From Flammula alnicola (taxonomy: Eukaryota; Basidiomycota; Agaricomycetes; Agaricales; Strophariaceae): DNA of 64,000 nucleotides. The notes below the pieces were generated by a model that did not search any database, had not been told where the DNA came from, and saw nothing but the letters and a program-made list of their open reading frames with translations. The stretch spans positions 558,001 to 622,000 of the forward strand of contig JADNRV010000006.1 in assembly GCA_015499995.1 (NCBI GenBank), read 5' to 3'. The translations under genes and the position numbers were made by a program. Positions 22,895-34,229 of the stretch are shown one piece after another. Position 1 is the first letter of the stretch; each line of letters starts with the position of its first letter.

Positions 22895-23944
22895 TTCTCC
22901 AACGGCGAAAGCAGCACGCGTAGGACGACTTCGGCTGGAGAAGAAATACAGCGTGCATCGGGGCTTGAAGCGTGACCTCGTAACATTGCGCCTCTGCTTC
23001 TTTGGCTATCAGTCCGGAAGTGACGATGGTGCACACGTTGAGAGAGATTGAGAGCCGGGAGGTGTTGTTGGACTGGAAACAGAAACGCCCGGCGAGAGGA
23101 GTGGGGCGTTGAGCATGTTGCCCTGTGACGGGTGTGAGGGGTAACTGGCGAGAGCGATGTCGACGAGAGGGCCAGACCAGTGGTTGGAAGTGTCCCAGAC
23201 TCTCTTAGCAGGCCCGCCAAATTGGGATTGCTAAGAGAGCTGGTCCGACACTATACATCTGCGGCAAATTTCAAATCAGTCAAAATGATACTTGGATTGA
23301 GATGCCAATTGACTCGCCTGCGATCACACTGAGACGAGGCTGATGAAAGTCGAGCAGGAATAAAATCTCTCTAACAAAGACACAAGGGTTTTACATAAAA
23401 TTTAAGAACCAAAAGAAGCCTCGTTGGAAAGCCTTACTCGGAGACGGAGTGAATCATGAGTAGAGGTAGGGGTTGCCTGGCAACGAGAGCGGATGCAGTG
23501 GAGCGAGGGTCCCCCACCAGAGCCCACCTTTTTTTTCATTTTAAATTCAGTGTTTGTTGTGGCCAAGCCATATATACAAATCTGTTTCTATGCATCCGTT
23601 TCTAAGTACCAAACCCGTGCCCGTCATTGTCCTTTTCACTTTTTCACCTCATTTGCGTTGAGCGCTTTGATAGTTTTCCCTTTACTGAAGGCGCATGTCC
23701 TCCCCATCGCCTGCACACACCCTCGTTTGAATTCTTAAAAGCCACGAGCACGCCTGTGAGTAACACGTATAGACCATGCGGAACACGGGGATTCGAGCTG
23801 ATATTTGTGTATGAATGTTTGATCCCCTTGCATTGATACGCATTTCGCCCAACATTTCCTCTGGCTTTCTTCCCGCACGCACGCAACGCCTTTTACGACC
23901 CCCCGTTCTCCTTTCCCCGTTCTTCCCTGCCACCAGCCATAGCC
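22895..23944. other. Intergenic upstream of CHS7
   Basis: About 1 kb. The nearest 150 bases before the CHS7 start are pyrimidine-rich, as often seen at basidiomycete promoters. No other gene was recognised. Confidence 0.5.
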
Positions 23945-25505
23945 ATGGTAGGGTTTGGTGACTTCCAGCCTTTGTGCACGAACACTCCCAGTTATCCCTG
24001 GTGTAATCTGTTCTATCGTCAAGTTCGTCTTTGATCGGTTTACACGCACGGTCTGGTTTTCAATTGTCTACTTTCTTTCCAGCTCCAGCGGGATTCGCCC
24101 TCGACGCTAAGAAATCTCTCAATACCCGCCGTCGCGGCGCCCGTAGGGATCAACCCAGTATGCGGCATCCCTCGCGTAGGGCACGACGGTTCACTATCCA
24201 ACATTGCCAACATTGCGGCCTGCGGCGTTAGCATCTTCTTCGTCGCTTTCCTCATATTTGTTTGCAATCGTCGCAAAGCGGCCGTCGGTGCGTCCCCTAA
24301 CAATTCACTTGATTCAATTGCAGAGCACTGATAGCTATCGCCAGGACGAATCGAACTGCGGACATTCCTCATATTGTACCTCTTTACCCTCCCCCTGCAA
24401 CTCATCACAACGGGCGCATTCCTCGAACAAGGCACCACCGCACTCGTCGCCGTTACTGCTGTCCACGTCGGAGCCATCGTCGCGCTATTCTGGGCATTGC
24501 TGGCCAACGCCATCGTCGCAACGCAGGTCGTGGAGGACGGCACCCTCGCCAGTCTAGTCGTGCGTTTTAATAATTCACTTGGCAAAATCCACGCTGTGGG
24601 AAATAAAAGCTGACGACGTTTCTAGCCCTTCTACATCTTCACTGCTATTACGCTGGGCATTGGGATTTACATCTCTCTCGATATTGGACTGGGCGTCACC
24701 ACTACGATCGGCGGGGCCTCGAATCCCCCGGAGGCACTGAAGAGCATTGCGTTGTTTGTGCTCACGAGCATATGGCCCGCGTTGTACGCTTTCTATTTTT
24801 TATTCTTCAATGTCGGTGTGGTCCTAATGATGATGATACTTCGTCATCTCTCCAGCTGCGCTGTAGCGTACCTACTCATCATGTCGTACATCGTCCTCCA
24901 CGTCCTCAACGAGACACGGCCGATGTGGTACTACATCCTCGCGGCGGCCCTCTTCGTCCTCTCGCAGCTTGCCTGGTTCCTGCTCAGTCGAGTGATCTGC
25001 AAAGTAAAATTTACACCCATCCTTCCTTCTTATTATCTACATCCTTACACAAAATTTCTTTCGTAGGGCTCGAACTCGAAGGTTGACGGCTCGTTTGTGG
25101 CGACTATCCTAGAGACCGCGGCCGTGGGTGTGCTGTATCTTGCGTGGAGGAGCATTACTGAAGGTGCGTTGACCATTCGATCACTGATTTTCATATGGAT
25201 CGATCTTTCGGGGTTGCATTGTCCTTCAACGATCGATCGATCGATCTTGAGCATCATCGTCATGACCACTTCCGTCGACGGAGCAGTGACTTTATTGTTC
25301 GGTCGTCTCCGTCTTTTCTTTTATCATTTATCATCAATTTCCATCGACGGCGACGGAGCAGAATTCTTGTGTCGTCCCTATATCATTTTTATTCTTTCAT
25401 GATTTTGCTTTCGTTGTCACTTCCCATGTGAATGAGGCTTTTCATGTAACTAATCTGCCTTTCGTTTGTTTAGAATCCTGGGATGATGACTATTACCCAT
25501 CATGA
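23945..25505 (+). CDS. CHS7: Chitin synthase export chaperone, complete, 7 exons
   Basis: ER membrane chaperone that lets class IV-type chitin synthase leave the ER. Exons 23945-24022, 24083-24287, 24345-24559, 24626-24783, 24856-25003, 25067-25163 and 25474-25505 give 310 residues with every join in frame. Landmarks: FGDFQPLCTNTPSYPWCNLF at the N-terminus, a first helix ACGVSIFFVAFLIFVCNRRK, LRTFLILYLFTLPLQLITTG, NAIVATQVVEDGTLASLV, VAYLLIMSYIVLHVLNETRP, and the conserved C-terminus GVLYLAWRSITEESWDDDYY. About seven membrane helices are expected. The start is fixed by the conserved N-terminal exon. The last intron (25164-25473, 310 bp) is five times longer than the others and contains two copies of TCGACGG-type sequence and a GATC run. 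An in-frame reading of the second intron is avoided by using the AG at 24344 next to a CTGAT branch site. Confidence 0.93.
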
Positions 25506-26448
25506 AAGTGTCAGACAACTCAAGCCATCTGTACATGCAACATCCGAAGCCTCTTTTCCTGCTCCCCTCTGCGTGCCTTACATCGCATCATTTCTTGATC
25601 TCGTCCTTCTTGATCCCCTTTCATTCGACCACTGTACTTCTCCGTGTCCCTGTCCACGACGCATAACACCGATCTCCCACCCCGACTGTTCTCCGCTCGA
25701 GGACTCTATCGATGAACTACCGCCAATAATATACACCTGACCAACACCCACCCTAACAAACCCACCACCCTCTGGATATGGATATATTATCATCATCAAC
25801 GTATAACCCCACCCGACATACCCTTGGAACAGCCATGTTACCCCATTCGCTGCTGTGCGCTATTGTTACCCGACCCCATTTTTTGATCTCTTTCCCCCCT
25901 GTCATACTCGACGACGACCGACTCGCACCCATCTCATCTGAATCCAGCCTATCATCTCACATCATGTTCTCCATTCATTTCCGGTTCAAGCTCACGATCT
26001 TTCGCCTTCTCGTCCAAGTCTTCTTTCTTTGTCTTTACGTCGTACAAAAATTCTGGCCCACTCGAACTATAAAATCCCAGAACGACAGTACTTTTTGTTT
26101 TGTTTCTTGTTCGTATTTTTTTTGTTTTATTTATGATTTCTATTGCATGCGTTTTAGATATCGATCGACCTTTTTTTCTGCCTACGTCAGAAAGTGTCTT
26201 CTGTGCTAGTAGTCTTCGTTTGTTGATCTTTTTCTGCCCGCACTGTTGTGCGCAGACCTGGCTTAAAGACGGAGTGACGTCAGAGTGCTTGGTGCTGGTG
26301 CTGGGAAATTGGCTGCGGCAACTCGGAGACTGCGTGCTGCGATTGCGGATTGCGCAGCGTGTCGTATTACTGGACTTGAAGGTACCCGGGGCCGCGGGGA
26401 CCGTGCGTGTTGGGAATTCTTTTTAATGTATGTGTGCATGATGTTGTA
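25506..26448. other. Intergenic, 3' side of CHS7
   Basis: 943 bases, pyrimidine-rich on the plus strand in its first 700 bases. No gene recognised; probably 3' untranslated sequence followed by the third TIR element. Confidence 0.5.
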
Positions 26449-27102
26449 CAGTCATTCACCGGTCAATGGGTCACCCAAATAAAGATCGTCCTCGGAAATG
26501 TTTCATACTAGAAATATTGAGATTTTGACTTGGTAGATCTACGGAAATGCATTATAGGCTATGTACTGTCTACTTAAAATCTCAAAATTTTGTTGTTGAA
26601 AGGCATATCGCGTGTTATCTACGTTGCGAGCCAAGATCAGTGCTATCCCAGTCAATGGGTCAGACCTAATTGGGACGATTCTGCTTGTTCCGATTGGTCA
26701 GATGCAATCGTGAGACAATCTGGCCTGCCCATCCTCTCATCCATTTTGAGCACAATTTCATCCTTTCAGTCATTTTTAATTTGCTGAAGCATCGGATAAA
26801 ACTTTAAATGTGTGTATTTTGTTCTTTATGGAATATTATATAGTCTTATCCCCTAAAACTAGCTCTTTTGTGAGATTTGATCCAGAGATCACACAGATAT
26901 AAATTCACTTTTGGGCTACATTGATACCTTTTCGTGTTTATCAAGAGATCGGGATATCTTAGAGCCTACCGGTTTTGAATCAGCATAGGTACGATATATG
27001 CGAACACAATGCAATAAAAATCAAGATAATTGCTTCAAAACTGAGGTCACAAATGTGTTTTGACCCATTGACCGGGGTAACCCATTGACCGGTGAATGAC
27101 TG
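26449..27102. mobile_element. MITE-like element, CAGTCATTCACCGGTC ends, TA target
   Basis: 654 bp. Left end CAGTCATTCACCGGTCAATG, right end its inverse finishing GGTGAATGACTG, with TA outside both (26447-26448, 27103-27104). The right end holds the CCCATTGACCGG motif twice in tandem, and a related copy GTCAATGGGTCAGACC occurs inside near 26651. AT-rich interior, no transposase. Same CAG...CTG/TA architecture as the elements at 1380 and 11604, but with unrelated end sequence. Confidence 0.8.
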
Positions 27103-28265
27103 TAGTGCTGTACCTTTGACCGTGCATTTTCTTTATAACGTTCGATTAAGCGGTTCGGATGTAGTAGATAGTACTAGGTAGCGGAGGTTCAAATCGAAGA
27201 CTTCAAACGAACATTTTCTCTCCTCCGGACATGTCTCTGATCGTGCTGGGAGGTACGTTCATCTTCGAGGCTGCCTGCGAGTCAAGTGCAAGTATTATGT
27301 CCAATTTGGTGTTGCCCATTCCAAGATCGCTGTGTTGACAGAGGAAAGCCCACGTGATATTGAGCATTTTTTAATTTTATTATTAATAAGTATTAAAAGG
27401 ACCCTCAAGGCGCTCTTGCCATGCGCGCTCGCTCGAATAACTTAAGCTACTCCTCGCTGATAGGTTTACCCAGCTGCCTCCCGATAAACGGCCATCCATC
27501 CACGAGGCGGGCGAAGCAGTCAAGATGACATGCCTCCTCCTACCTTTAACCTTGCTGGCTGCACCGGCAGCCAATGACACTATCGGAACGACGCACATGT
27601 CTTTCTCATGCAGATTATATCTATCGCCCGTTAGCCAGCCACGAGAAGCACACTAAACAACTGCGATTTTAGCTCGGGGAAGAAGATGATCTGGAGTTTT
27701 TTCCGCTGCACTACTATCGCACGATCACTCACTCGATCATGATCGTCACTGCCACTGGGCGCTTGGAAGGCGCTGATAAAGCAGGTACATTGCACAGCCT
27801 GATAGACATTGAAAACAAATACTTGCATACGGTGTATGTGGCGCACTGCGCCAACAAAACAAATCCGCCCGTGCCCGCCCACAGCGTCCCGTCCTCCACA
27901 CACACACCACGTCGCCCAAACTAGAACTCTCAGGTGGATTAATATATATCAGGTGGTCGTCCGTAATCTTTAATTTACCCGTTCTATCGGCCACCTCCGA
28001 CCACGATGGGCCTCGACAACTTGAAAAGGTGGAAATGGCGTTTTACACGTGACGTTTTCAATTCAGTTTTTTTGTATGTAAGCCACCCACAACTCGGCGT
28101 CGGACGATAGCGTGTGCCTGCGATATAGCACATAAGCGTGGCTCAGGGCATGCGGTTCCACATTCTGCTTCTTCGTCTTTAGCTTATCGTTTGCGCCATC
28201 GCTGCCCTCCCACTCTCTGAAAACAAAAGCGTTTCTAAGCCTCAACGCGCGATAAAAGTTCTACG
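27103..28265. other. Intergenic upstream of the thioredoxin gene
   Basis: 1.2 kb with no supportable gene. A short plus-strand frame at about 27520-27654 begins with a hydrophobic signal-like stretch (MTCLLLPLTLLAAPAA) but is only about 44 codons and has no other support. Confidence 0.4.
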
Positions 28266-28804
28266 ATGCCCAGCACATTCATCAATTCCGTGGAGGAGTT
28301 TAGGCAGATCGTAGGTGTTGTTCACGGAGTCTGACGAAGAGGCACGGCACGCCGAAGCTGACTTTTATTCTTCGGATTTTGTTATCGAATTGATGGAAAA
28401 GATCCGTGGAGACTCTCCCGTTATAGTTTTCTTTTGCGTCGAACGGTGGTCTTATCCATGCCAGCAAATATCGCCCACGTACGAACGGTATTCAGAGATA
28501 CCTGAGCTGCGTGCGCTCGAGTTTTACAAAGTAGACTGCGATAACCAACCGGACATTTCGAACTATTGTAACATCCAAAACGTAAGTACTCAAATTTATC
28601 TTTGATGGAATAGGTGTGGGGTATCTTAACTAACTGCCTAATATAGGCACCAACGTTCTCGATCTATCAGAGCGGAAGGAAAATGCATGAAGTCGTTGGG
28701 TCTCATACGCCCAGCCTCCAGGTATTTCTCAAAATTCGAGCTAAAATGTTGACTCTAAAGATTCTCTTACTTAGGGGCTTTTGAAGAGATATTACGCACG
28801 CTAA
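28266..28804 (+). CDS. Thioredoxin-like protein lacking the first active-site cysteine
   Basis: Exons 28266-28310, 28402-28581, 28647-28721 and 28775-28804 give 109 residues, the size of a classical cytosolic thioredoxin. The fold is intact: FINSVEEFRQ|IIRGDSPVIVFF, RALEFYKVDCD, the cis-proline segment APTFSIY (Pro about 77), SGRKMHEVVGSHTPSLQG. The usual active site WCGPC is replaced by WSYPC (residues 31-35): the N-terminal nucleophilic cysteine is serine and glycine is tyrosine, while the second cysteine and the proline remain. Ordinary disulphide reductase activity is therefore not expected; a chaperone-like or redox-sensing role is possible. An extra cysteine lies four residues before the motif. 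No frame problem was found, and splice sites are canonical. Confidence 0.88.
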
Positions 28805-29777
28805 ATTTGTGTGTTTCCCCGAGCTACCCATATTCTGATGAACGAAACGACGGGACGACGCACACGCACGATACCCACAAACTGTAACAACAACATCACA
28901 GCATTATGACACCATTCAAGAAATCTGTACATCCAACTGAAAGAAATATATCCACCATTGTCTGTTCGTGTGCTTGATTGACAGTTGTCCGCGAATAAGT
29001 AATCTATGGTACATGCCAGAAGGACTTTAAGCTGTGAGACGATGGTTGGCCTATAAGTTTGTTGGATAGCAGAAGCATAGCCAATTTTTATTCTTGTCGA
29101 TAATCAAAAATGTGCACACTGGTATTTAAGTGCGCGGCAAGTATACTGGATCCATGTGATGATGGAGTTATTTCTGATAGGTGCGACTATCGATGGCCAA
29201 AGCATGCGCACGTTCTCGGCGTGCGTGATCAATGACTCAGTCACATGAAGCGTAAGATGGCCGACAGCCATCACTGATCAGCCTACATCAGCGTCGTTAT
29301 ACGAGGACATATGGCACGTCTACAGCTTTATTCTGGTGAGCCGATATTGCGCTGCGATGATCCGGTCTCATTCTGCAATTATATCGCCTTGTTCCAAGCT
29401 ATCTTCAAAATAAGTAGTCTATCTTTGGACCTTGAAGCTATTAAATTACCCACCACACTCCTCGGCTAGCACTCAAATCGCATGGCCTTCGAGATTTCCC
29501 TACCTTATTATAGTCACCTTGTAAATTCCCCTGTGATTCTTCCTTTGCCTGACAAGCTAGTATAGCACACATGTTCGTCGTTATCAGGTGTACCGACGTG
29601 GACAGGGGCCATCGTGCTCCAAACTTATTCATACCATCACGTAGCAGCGAATCGGGCTGCAGAAATACGCTATAAATTGGGTGATGGAAGGACGAAAACC
29701 CCCCAGGATAATCCTCTGATATACCTCTCCAGTGACTGCCCTTCTGAGGACCTTCGCACCCCCGGCACGACAAGACA
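28805..29777. other. Intergenic between thioredoxin and lipase
   Basis: 973 bases. The last 150 bases before the lipase start form the presumed promoter, with a TATAAAT-like box near 29670. Nothing else recognised. Confidence 0.5.
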
Positions 29778-31262
29778 ATGTTGGCTAAAAGCTTCATCGT
29801 ATCCGCTCTGCTCTGCGCTTTCTCTATCAACGCCGCACCGGCGCTTGTGGAAGTATCGAAGAGGCAAAGCATCACCACCCTCACGGCTTCACAAATCTCC
29901 GCGTTCAAGCCGTTCACCTTCTTCGCGAGTACGGCATATTGCGAGCCCAGTACGACCATCAACTGGAGCTGTGGATGTACGCGATCCCTGCCTTTTATTC
30001 AGGCGATAGAAAGAGATTTACAACCTTGTCGTAATTTTTTCAATAGCTAACTGCGCTGCCAATTCCGACTTCATTCCAGTCGCATCGGGTGGTGATGGAT
30101 CTGATACTCAATTCTGTAAGCTCGCCGAGATGTGTAAATGGCTCAATAAACTGACGTAAGGATTTAAGGGTATGTTGGCTTCTCGCCATCACAAGCGACA
30201 GTCATAGTCGCTCACCAAGGAACCGACACCTCGCAGATGTCAGTAGCATTCGAACATGAGTTGAATGCCTGCCCAAGAAATTGACATCATTTCTGCGCCA
30301 CAGTGAGGCTGACGCTACAGACATCGATGCGTTTTTGGAGAATTTGGATTCTTCCCTTTTCCCTGGAGTTAGCTCTTCCATCGAGGCGCACAGCGGTTTT
30401 GCAAATGAACAAGCTAAGTACGCGGCAGTTATTATTTGGGGGGTTCTTATTCCTGAGTTATTTTATTTCTATTCAGGACAGCAACCACGATCCTTGCAGC
30501 TGTAAAGACGGCGATTTCCGCTCATGGAGCAACTCAAGTCACAGTTGTCGGCCACTCACTCGGTGAGACTGAAGACACAGTACTTCTCCCGTTGATGCTG
30601 AGCTGACCAAAATAAAACATCTAGGTGCCGCTATCGCCCTTCTTGACGGCGTCTACCTGCCTCTGCACATCAGCGGCGTCAGTTTCAAGGCTATTACCTA
30701 CGGCATGCCCCGAGTACGCACTTGATATTTATTTCACAAGTTACAAAGTTGTCTGATTTATCTTGTTCCATTAGGTCGGAAATCAAGCCTTCGCAGACTA
30801 CGTTGATGCCCACCTTGCTCTTACACACATCAACAACAAGTCAGTGTCAGATCCATAATCATAAATGACAGAACTTAGCTGACTGTCCTTGAACGTGGGT
30901 AGGGAAGACATTGTCCCCATTGTCCCAGGTGCGCACTACTTTTGTGGCTAAACGAGCTAAGGATAGCACCTCTGAAGGATTCTTATTATAGGTCGCTTCT
31001 TGGGCTACCACCACCCATCAGGGGAAGTACACATTATGGATAACAATCAGTGGGTCTCCTGTCCAGGTATGGCCCCGTTTCTTTTCATAAGTGGACATGA
31101 GAGTCGATTCTGAGAGGGTGGTGCTTCTGATGCTATTTTGTATTCCATCTAGGCCAAGATAACACGAGCACGGAGTGCATTGTCGGAGATGTGCAGAACA
31201 TTTTTGAAGGCGACACGAGCGACCACAGTGGCCCCTACGACGGTGTTGAAATGGGATGCTAA
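29778..31262 (+). CDS. Secreted class 3 lipase, complete, 10 exons
   Basis: Extracellular alpha/beta-hydrolase of the fungal lipase 3 family. Exons 29778-29976, 30047-30115, 30169-30238, 30304-30417, 30477-30562, 30625-30713, 30775-30839, 30903-30928, 30992-31066 and 31153-31262 sum to 903 bases (300 residues), all in frame. Signal peptide about residues 1-20 (SFIVSALLCAFSINAAPA), then a KR dibasic site near residue 30 suggesting a propeptide. Core motifs: TVIVAHQGTDTSQ, the nucleophile elbow VVGHSLGAA split by an intron, GMPRVGNQAFADYV, EDIVPIVPGRFLGY with the likely catalytic aspartate, and HPSGEVHIMD with the likely histidine; C-terminus GVEMGC. Exon 8 is only 26 bases. In the intron 30116-30168 an AG eight bases upstream must be ignored, since using it gives an immediate stop. 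Substrate (triglyceride or feruloyl ester) cannot be told. Confidence 0.92.
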
Positions 31263-32219
31263 TTGGGTCTTGAGCGTCCTCAAGTTGCCTACAGCGTATA
31301 CCTGCATGTGCAAAGTCAAATGTATTTATCCCTGATATTCAGCCAATATCTTGTGGAAAGCATGAAAGTATGAAACAATCAGATGGGTCGAGGTATGGCC
31401 TGGACTGTCCTTATCGCTTTCGCGTCGAGCCTACTATGGTCAGTGTCACGGAGAAAAGTAATTCCTACAAGGCATACAAGTCAAATCCAGCACATCATAA
31501 CGATTCAAGTTAAATTACAACCTCTCGTAACTCTTCCAAGATCGTTCCATCTCTTGAAAGACAGCGAAGAAAGCCGCGATTCGCGTACAACACATGGCCG
31601 TGAGGGCAGAAGCAGAGAGATGTGCGACCTGGTTGCTCATAATCGGGAAGTCTTCTGTTCCTGAGAAGCAACTACAGGCAAGCCGTGGGTGAGTCGGACA
31701 GTCCTGCCGTCATCCGTAATATGCTGGGTCGTAAATCAATTAAGTGCTAATTCACGTCCAACATTGTGAATACAAAGAGAATATGCGTCATGGCTTGACA
31801 CTATACCTTGGTCTTCTTGCTCAGAATCTTGGCTGTGGGTATGCGAAGGTCAAGACGGTCAGTTGACTATCTGTACTTCAAAGTGTGTGGATCCAAATGC
31901 CTTTTGAGAAAAGGATAGCCTGGGCAACGGGATATGGCACGTTTGAATTGCTCCTGAGAAGCAACGGGATGAACGGAAAGGAAAGAGAAAAGAATGAGTA
32001 ATTGAGGTGGGAGGCTGTTTGTTATTTCAGGCGATTTTAGTGCACGAACGTAAGTACTATTTGGCCGACGGACCGAATAGACTTGGCTTGAAATTGAAGT
32101 GGCGCTCCGCTCTAACTCAGAAGAAGAATAAGCATGCAGCAGGATAGAGACAGTATACTTCAGACTCAGAGTTTCAGTAATCGCGCGAAAAGAGGAAGAG
32201 GAACCCAAAGAAAGCCCAA
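31263..32219. other. Intergenic, convergent 3' ends of lipase and methyltransferase
   Basis: 957 bases without a supportable gene. Confidence 0.5.
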
Positions 32220-33574
32220 TCAATTAACCCAACCTATTTTAAATAATTTGTACGCGCCTTCATCGGCCCTGCCGACACTGCCCTGTCTGCCAACCTCTTC
32301 ACGGTGGAGCACAACTATTCTTGCCTCGCCTCCATCTCCTCTATCTTTATGGAAGAAAGAGAAGAGGCCTCCGGGAAGAGAGCATCGACCGTTCTGTCCA
32401 TGCCCTCGTGCCTTCCTGTCGTGCGGACGGGGATGATAAGCCAAAAGACGCCACCGTTATGGCCCGTTTCTGACTCTGGACGCGCCAGAAGATGCTCGAC
32501 GCACCGCTTGATCCATGTCGCGTGAGAAGGATGATAAATAACGTCCGCCGCCAATATAATATCGAATGGCTTGTCGAGAGGTGCGGCGTAGCTTGGGTGC
32601 TCCCAGTCGAGGGCCGCTACAGCGATAGGCGCCTGTTGGTATGACGAGGCAGGGAAATTGGTTGTTACATTCTTGGAAAGGTTATCGAGGACGTCCGGGT
32701 GATAGTCCGTTGCGACAATCTCCACTGCGAATGGATGCAGCAGTTTGGAGGCGACGATGCTGAGCATTCCTGTCCCGGCTCCAAGCTCCAGTATTCGCAA
32801 TGTATTATTTCCGGTCGGTGCGATTAAGGAGAAGAAGGTCGGTTCTAGGCAGAAACGGTCGGCTAGCAGGATAGAGCTGCCCCAGCTCTGCAGGCCTACG
32901 GAGGTATGGTCGTCCTTGGAGAGCGGGGCATCATTTAGCTCTACATGGACTGGCTTTCTCACGGTTATTTCTGGGCCGTTGGGGCTGGAGGCGGTAGGGA
33001 AGGAGAATGTTCGAATCAGGGCCACATCCTCTTCGTCGTCATTTCCTATAAATGCGGAGAGCAAGGAGGTAGCTTCCTCGAGGAGTTCGGTACGTTCTGC
33101 CGAGTCTTTGTCGGACTCAGAGGAGTCTATCCAGACATCTGCGCGCGTGATAAATCCAGTCATCCACTTGATTGCAAAAGCGCGCTCAAGAGGATCGGCA
33201 TGCAAAACTTGTACCTCCATATCGGTGTCGTTATCCCCGTCTGAACTTGATACCGAGTCCATGGAAATTTCGTCTTCTTCTCCGTCTTCTTCCGCGGAAG
33301 CATACCCTGAATCAGGTACAGACTTGTCGTGAATGGAATGTTGGATGCTTCGTGTCGGGAAGGATAATTTAGGGGAGCAGAGGATAGCCGATGGTGGAGT
33401 TGGTGGGAAATAAAGATCGCGCAAATTTTGAAACGCCTGTTTGATGCACTCAGTGGAATGTGTCGGTAGACGTCCAAGAGGAGGAAGTGACGTGGTAGGA
33501 GCCGCTGGAGTGTGTGCTGGACTCGAGCTGGTCATCGCCTTCGGGCCATTTGGGGTGTAATTATACGAAATCAT
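32220..33574 (-). CDS. Methyltransferase of the METTL21/EFM type (Methyltransf_16 family), one frameshift near the 3' end
   Basis: S-adenosylmethionine-dependent methyltransferase, probably acting on protein lysine. The long minus-strand frame from 33574 has a disordered acidic N-terminal half, then the fold: VGLQSWGSSILLADRF, motif I ILELGAGTGMLSIVASKL, VATDYHPDVLDNLSKN, ALDWEHPSY, and DIILAADVIYHPSH, the D/E-X-X-Y/F-like post motif. The frame stops at 32315, but the next frame carries a C-terminus typical of the family, IVVLHREEV and GRADEGAYKLFKIGW, ending at 32220. One base is missing at about 32325-32335. No splice sites fit. I treat the gene as functional with a likely sequence error. 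The start could also be the inner ATG at about 33535. Target protein unknown. Confidence 0.75.
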
Positions 33575-34229
33575 CGTCGTAAGGTAGTGTCTTGATAAAT
33601 GTTAGTATTGCTATGTTCAAATTCGAGATCCTGCCGTCCTAATATCGCCTATGGAGAGATTTGAGGATGGGTATCGTCTATGTGTTGTGTTGTGGATCCC
33701 TTCTTGGACCCTCTAAGATTCTAAGTCTATGAGATAGCAAGGTTGATTCGCGGCAAGGGTCTTTCGGTCCCCAAGCCCTAGAGCACAAGAACAGGCATCG
33801 TGAAAGCGGTATAGATGAGAAACTGAAAGGAAAGGAAAATGAGAGCAAAAATGCAGAAGATAAGGGGAAAAAATGATACACGTTGCTCCAGATCCGACCA
33901 ACCACGGAAGCTGATGGCAAATAATGTTAAATAGCGGCATTATTCCCTCATGAATGCCTTTCTATCTGCTCCAGTAGCGAAAAGCACCATGAATATTGCA
34001 TATTGTGGAAGTTCACTTGCTCAGGATTTGAACATTAGACGCGCAGATGGTGGTTAAAAAGAGCACCATTGACCTGAGAAACTTGGATCAAAGCAGGTAA
34101 TGTCCTTGGTCAATAGCTGTCAACAACACTCTCTGAACATCAACGACGTCCAACAGCGAGCTCGAGGTTGCCTCAGACCGAAGTCCGAAGCCAAAGACGT
34201 ACCATTGATCTACAAGGACACGATTATTA
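33575..34229. other. Intergenic, divergent promoters of methyltransferase and RS-rich gene
   Basis: 655 bases between divergent starts. No gene was recognised. A CT-rich run near 33780-33870 (minus strand) could be part of the promoter. Confidence 0.45.

Noticed and set aside
32745..33332. 195-codon plus-strand frame
   Set aside because: Antisense of the methyltransferase exon, serine-rich shadow.
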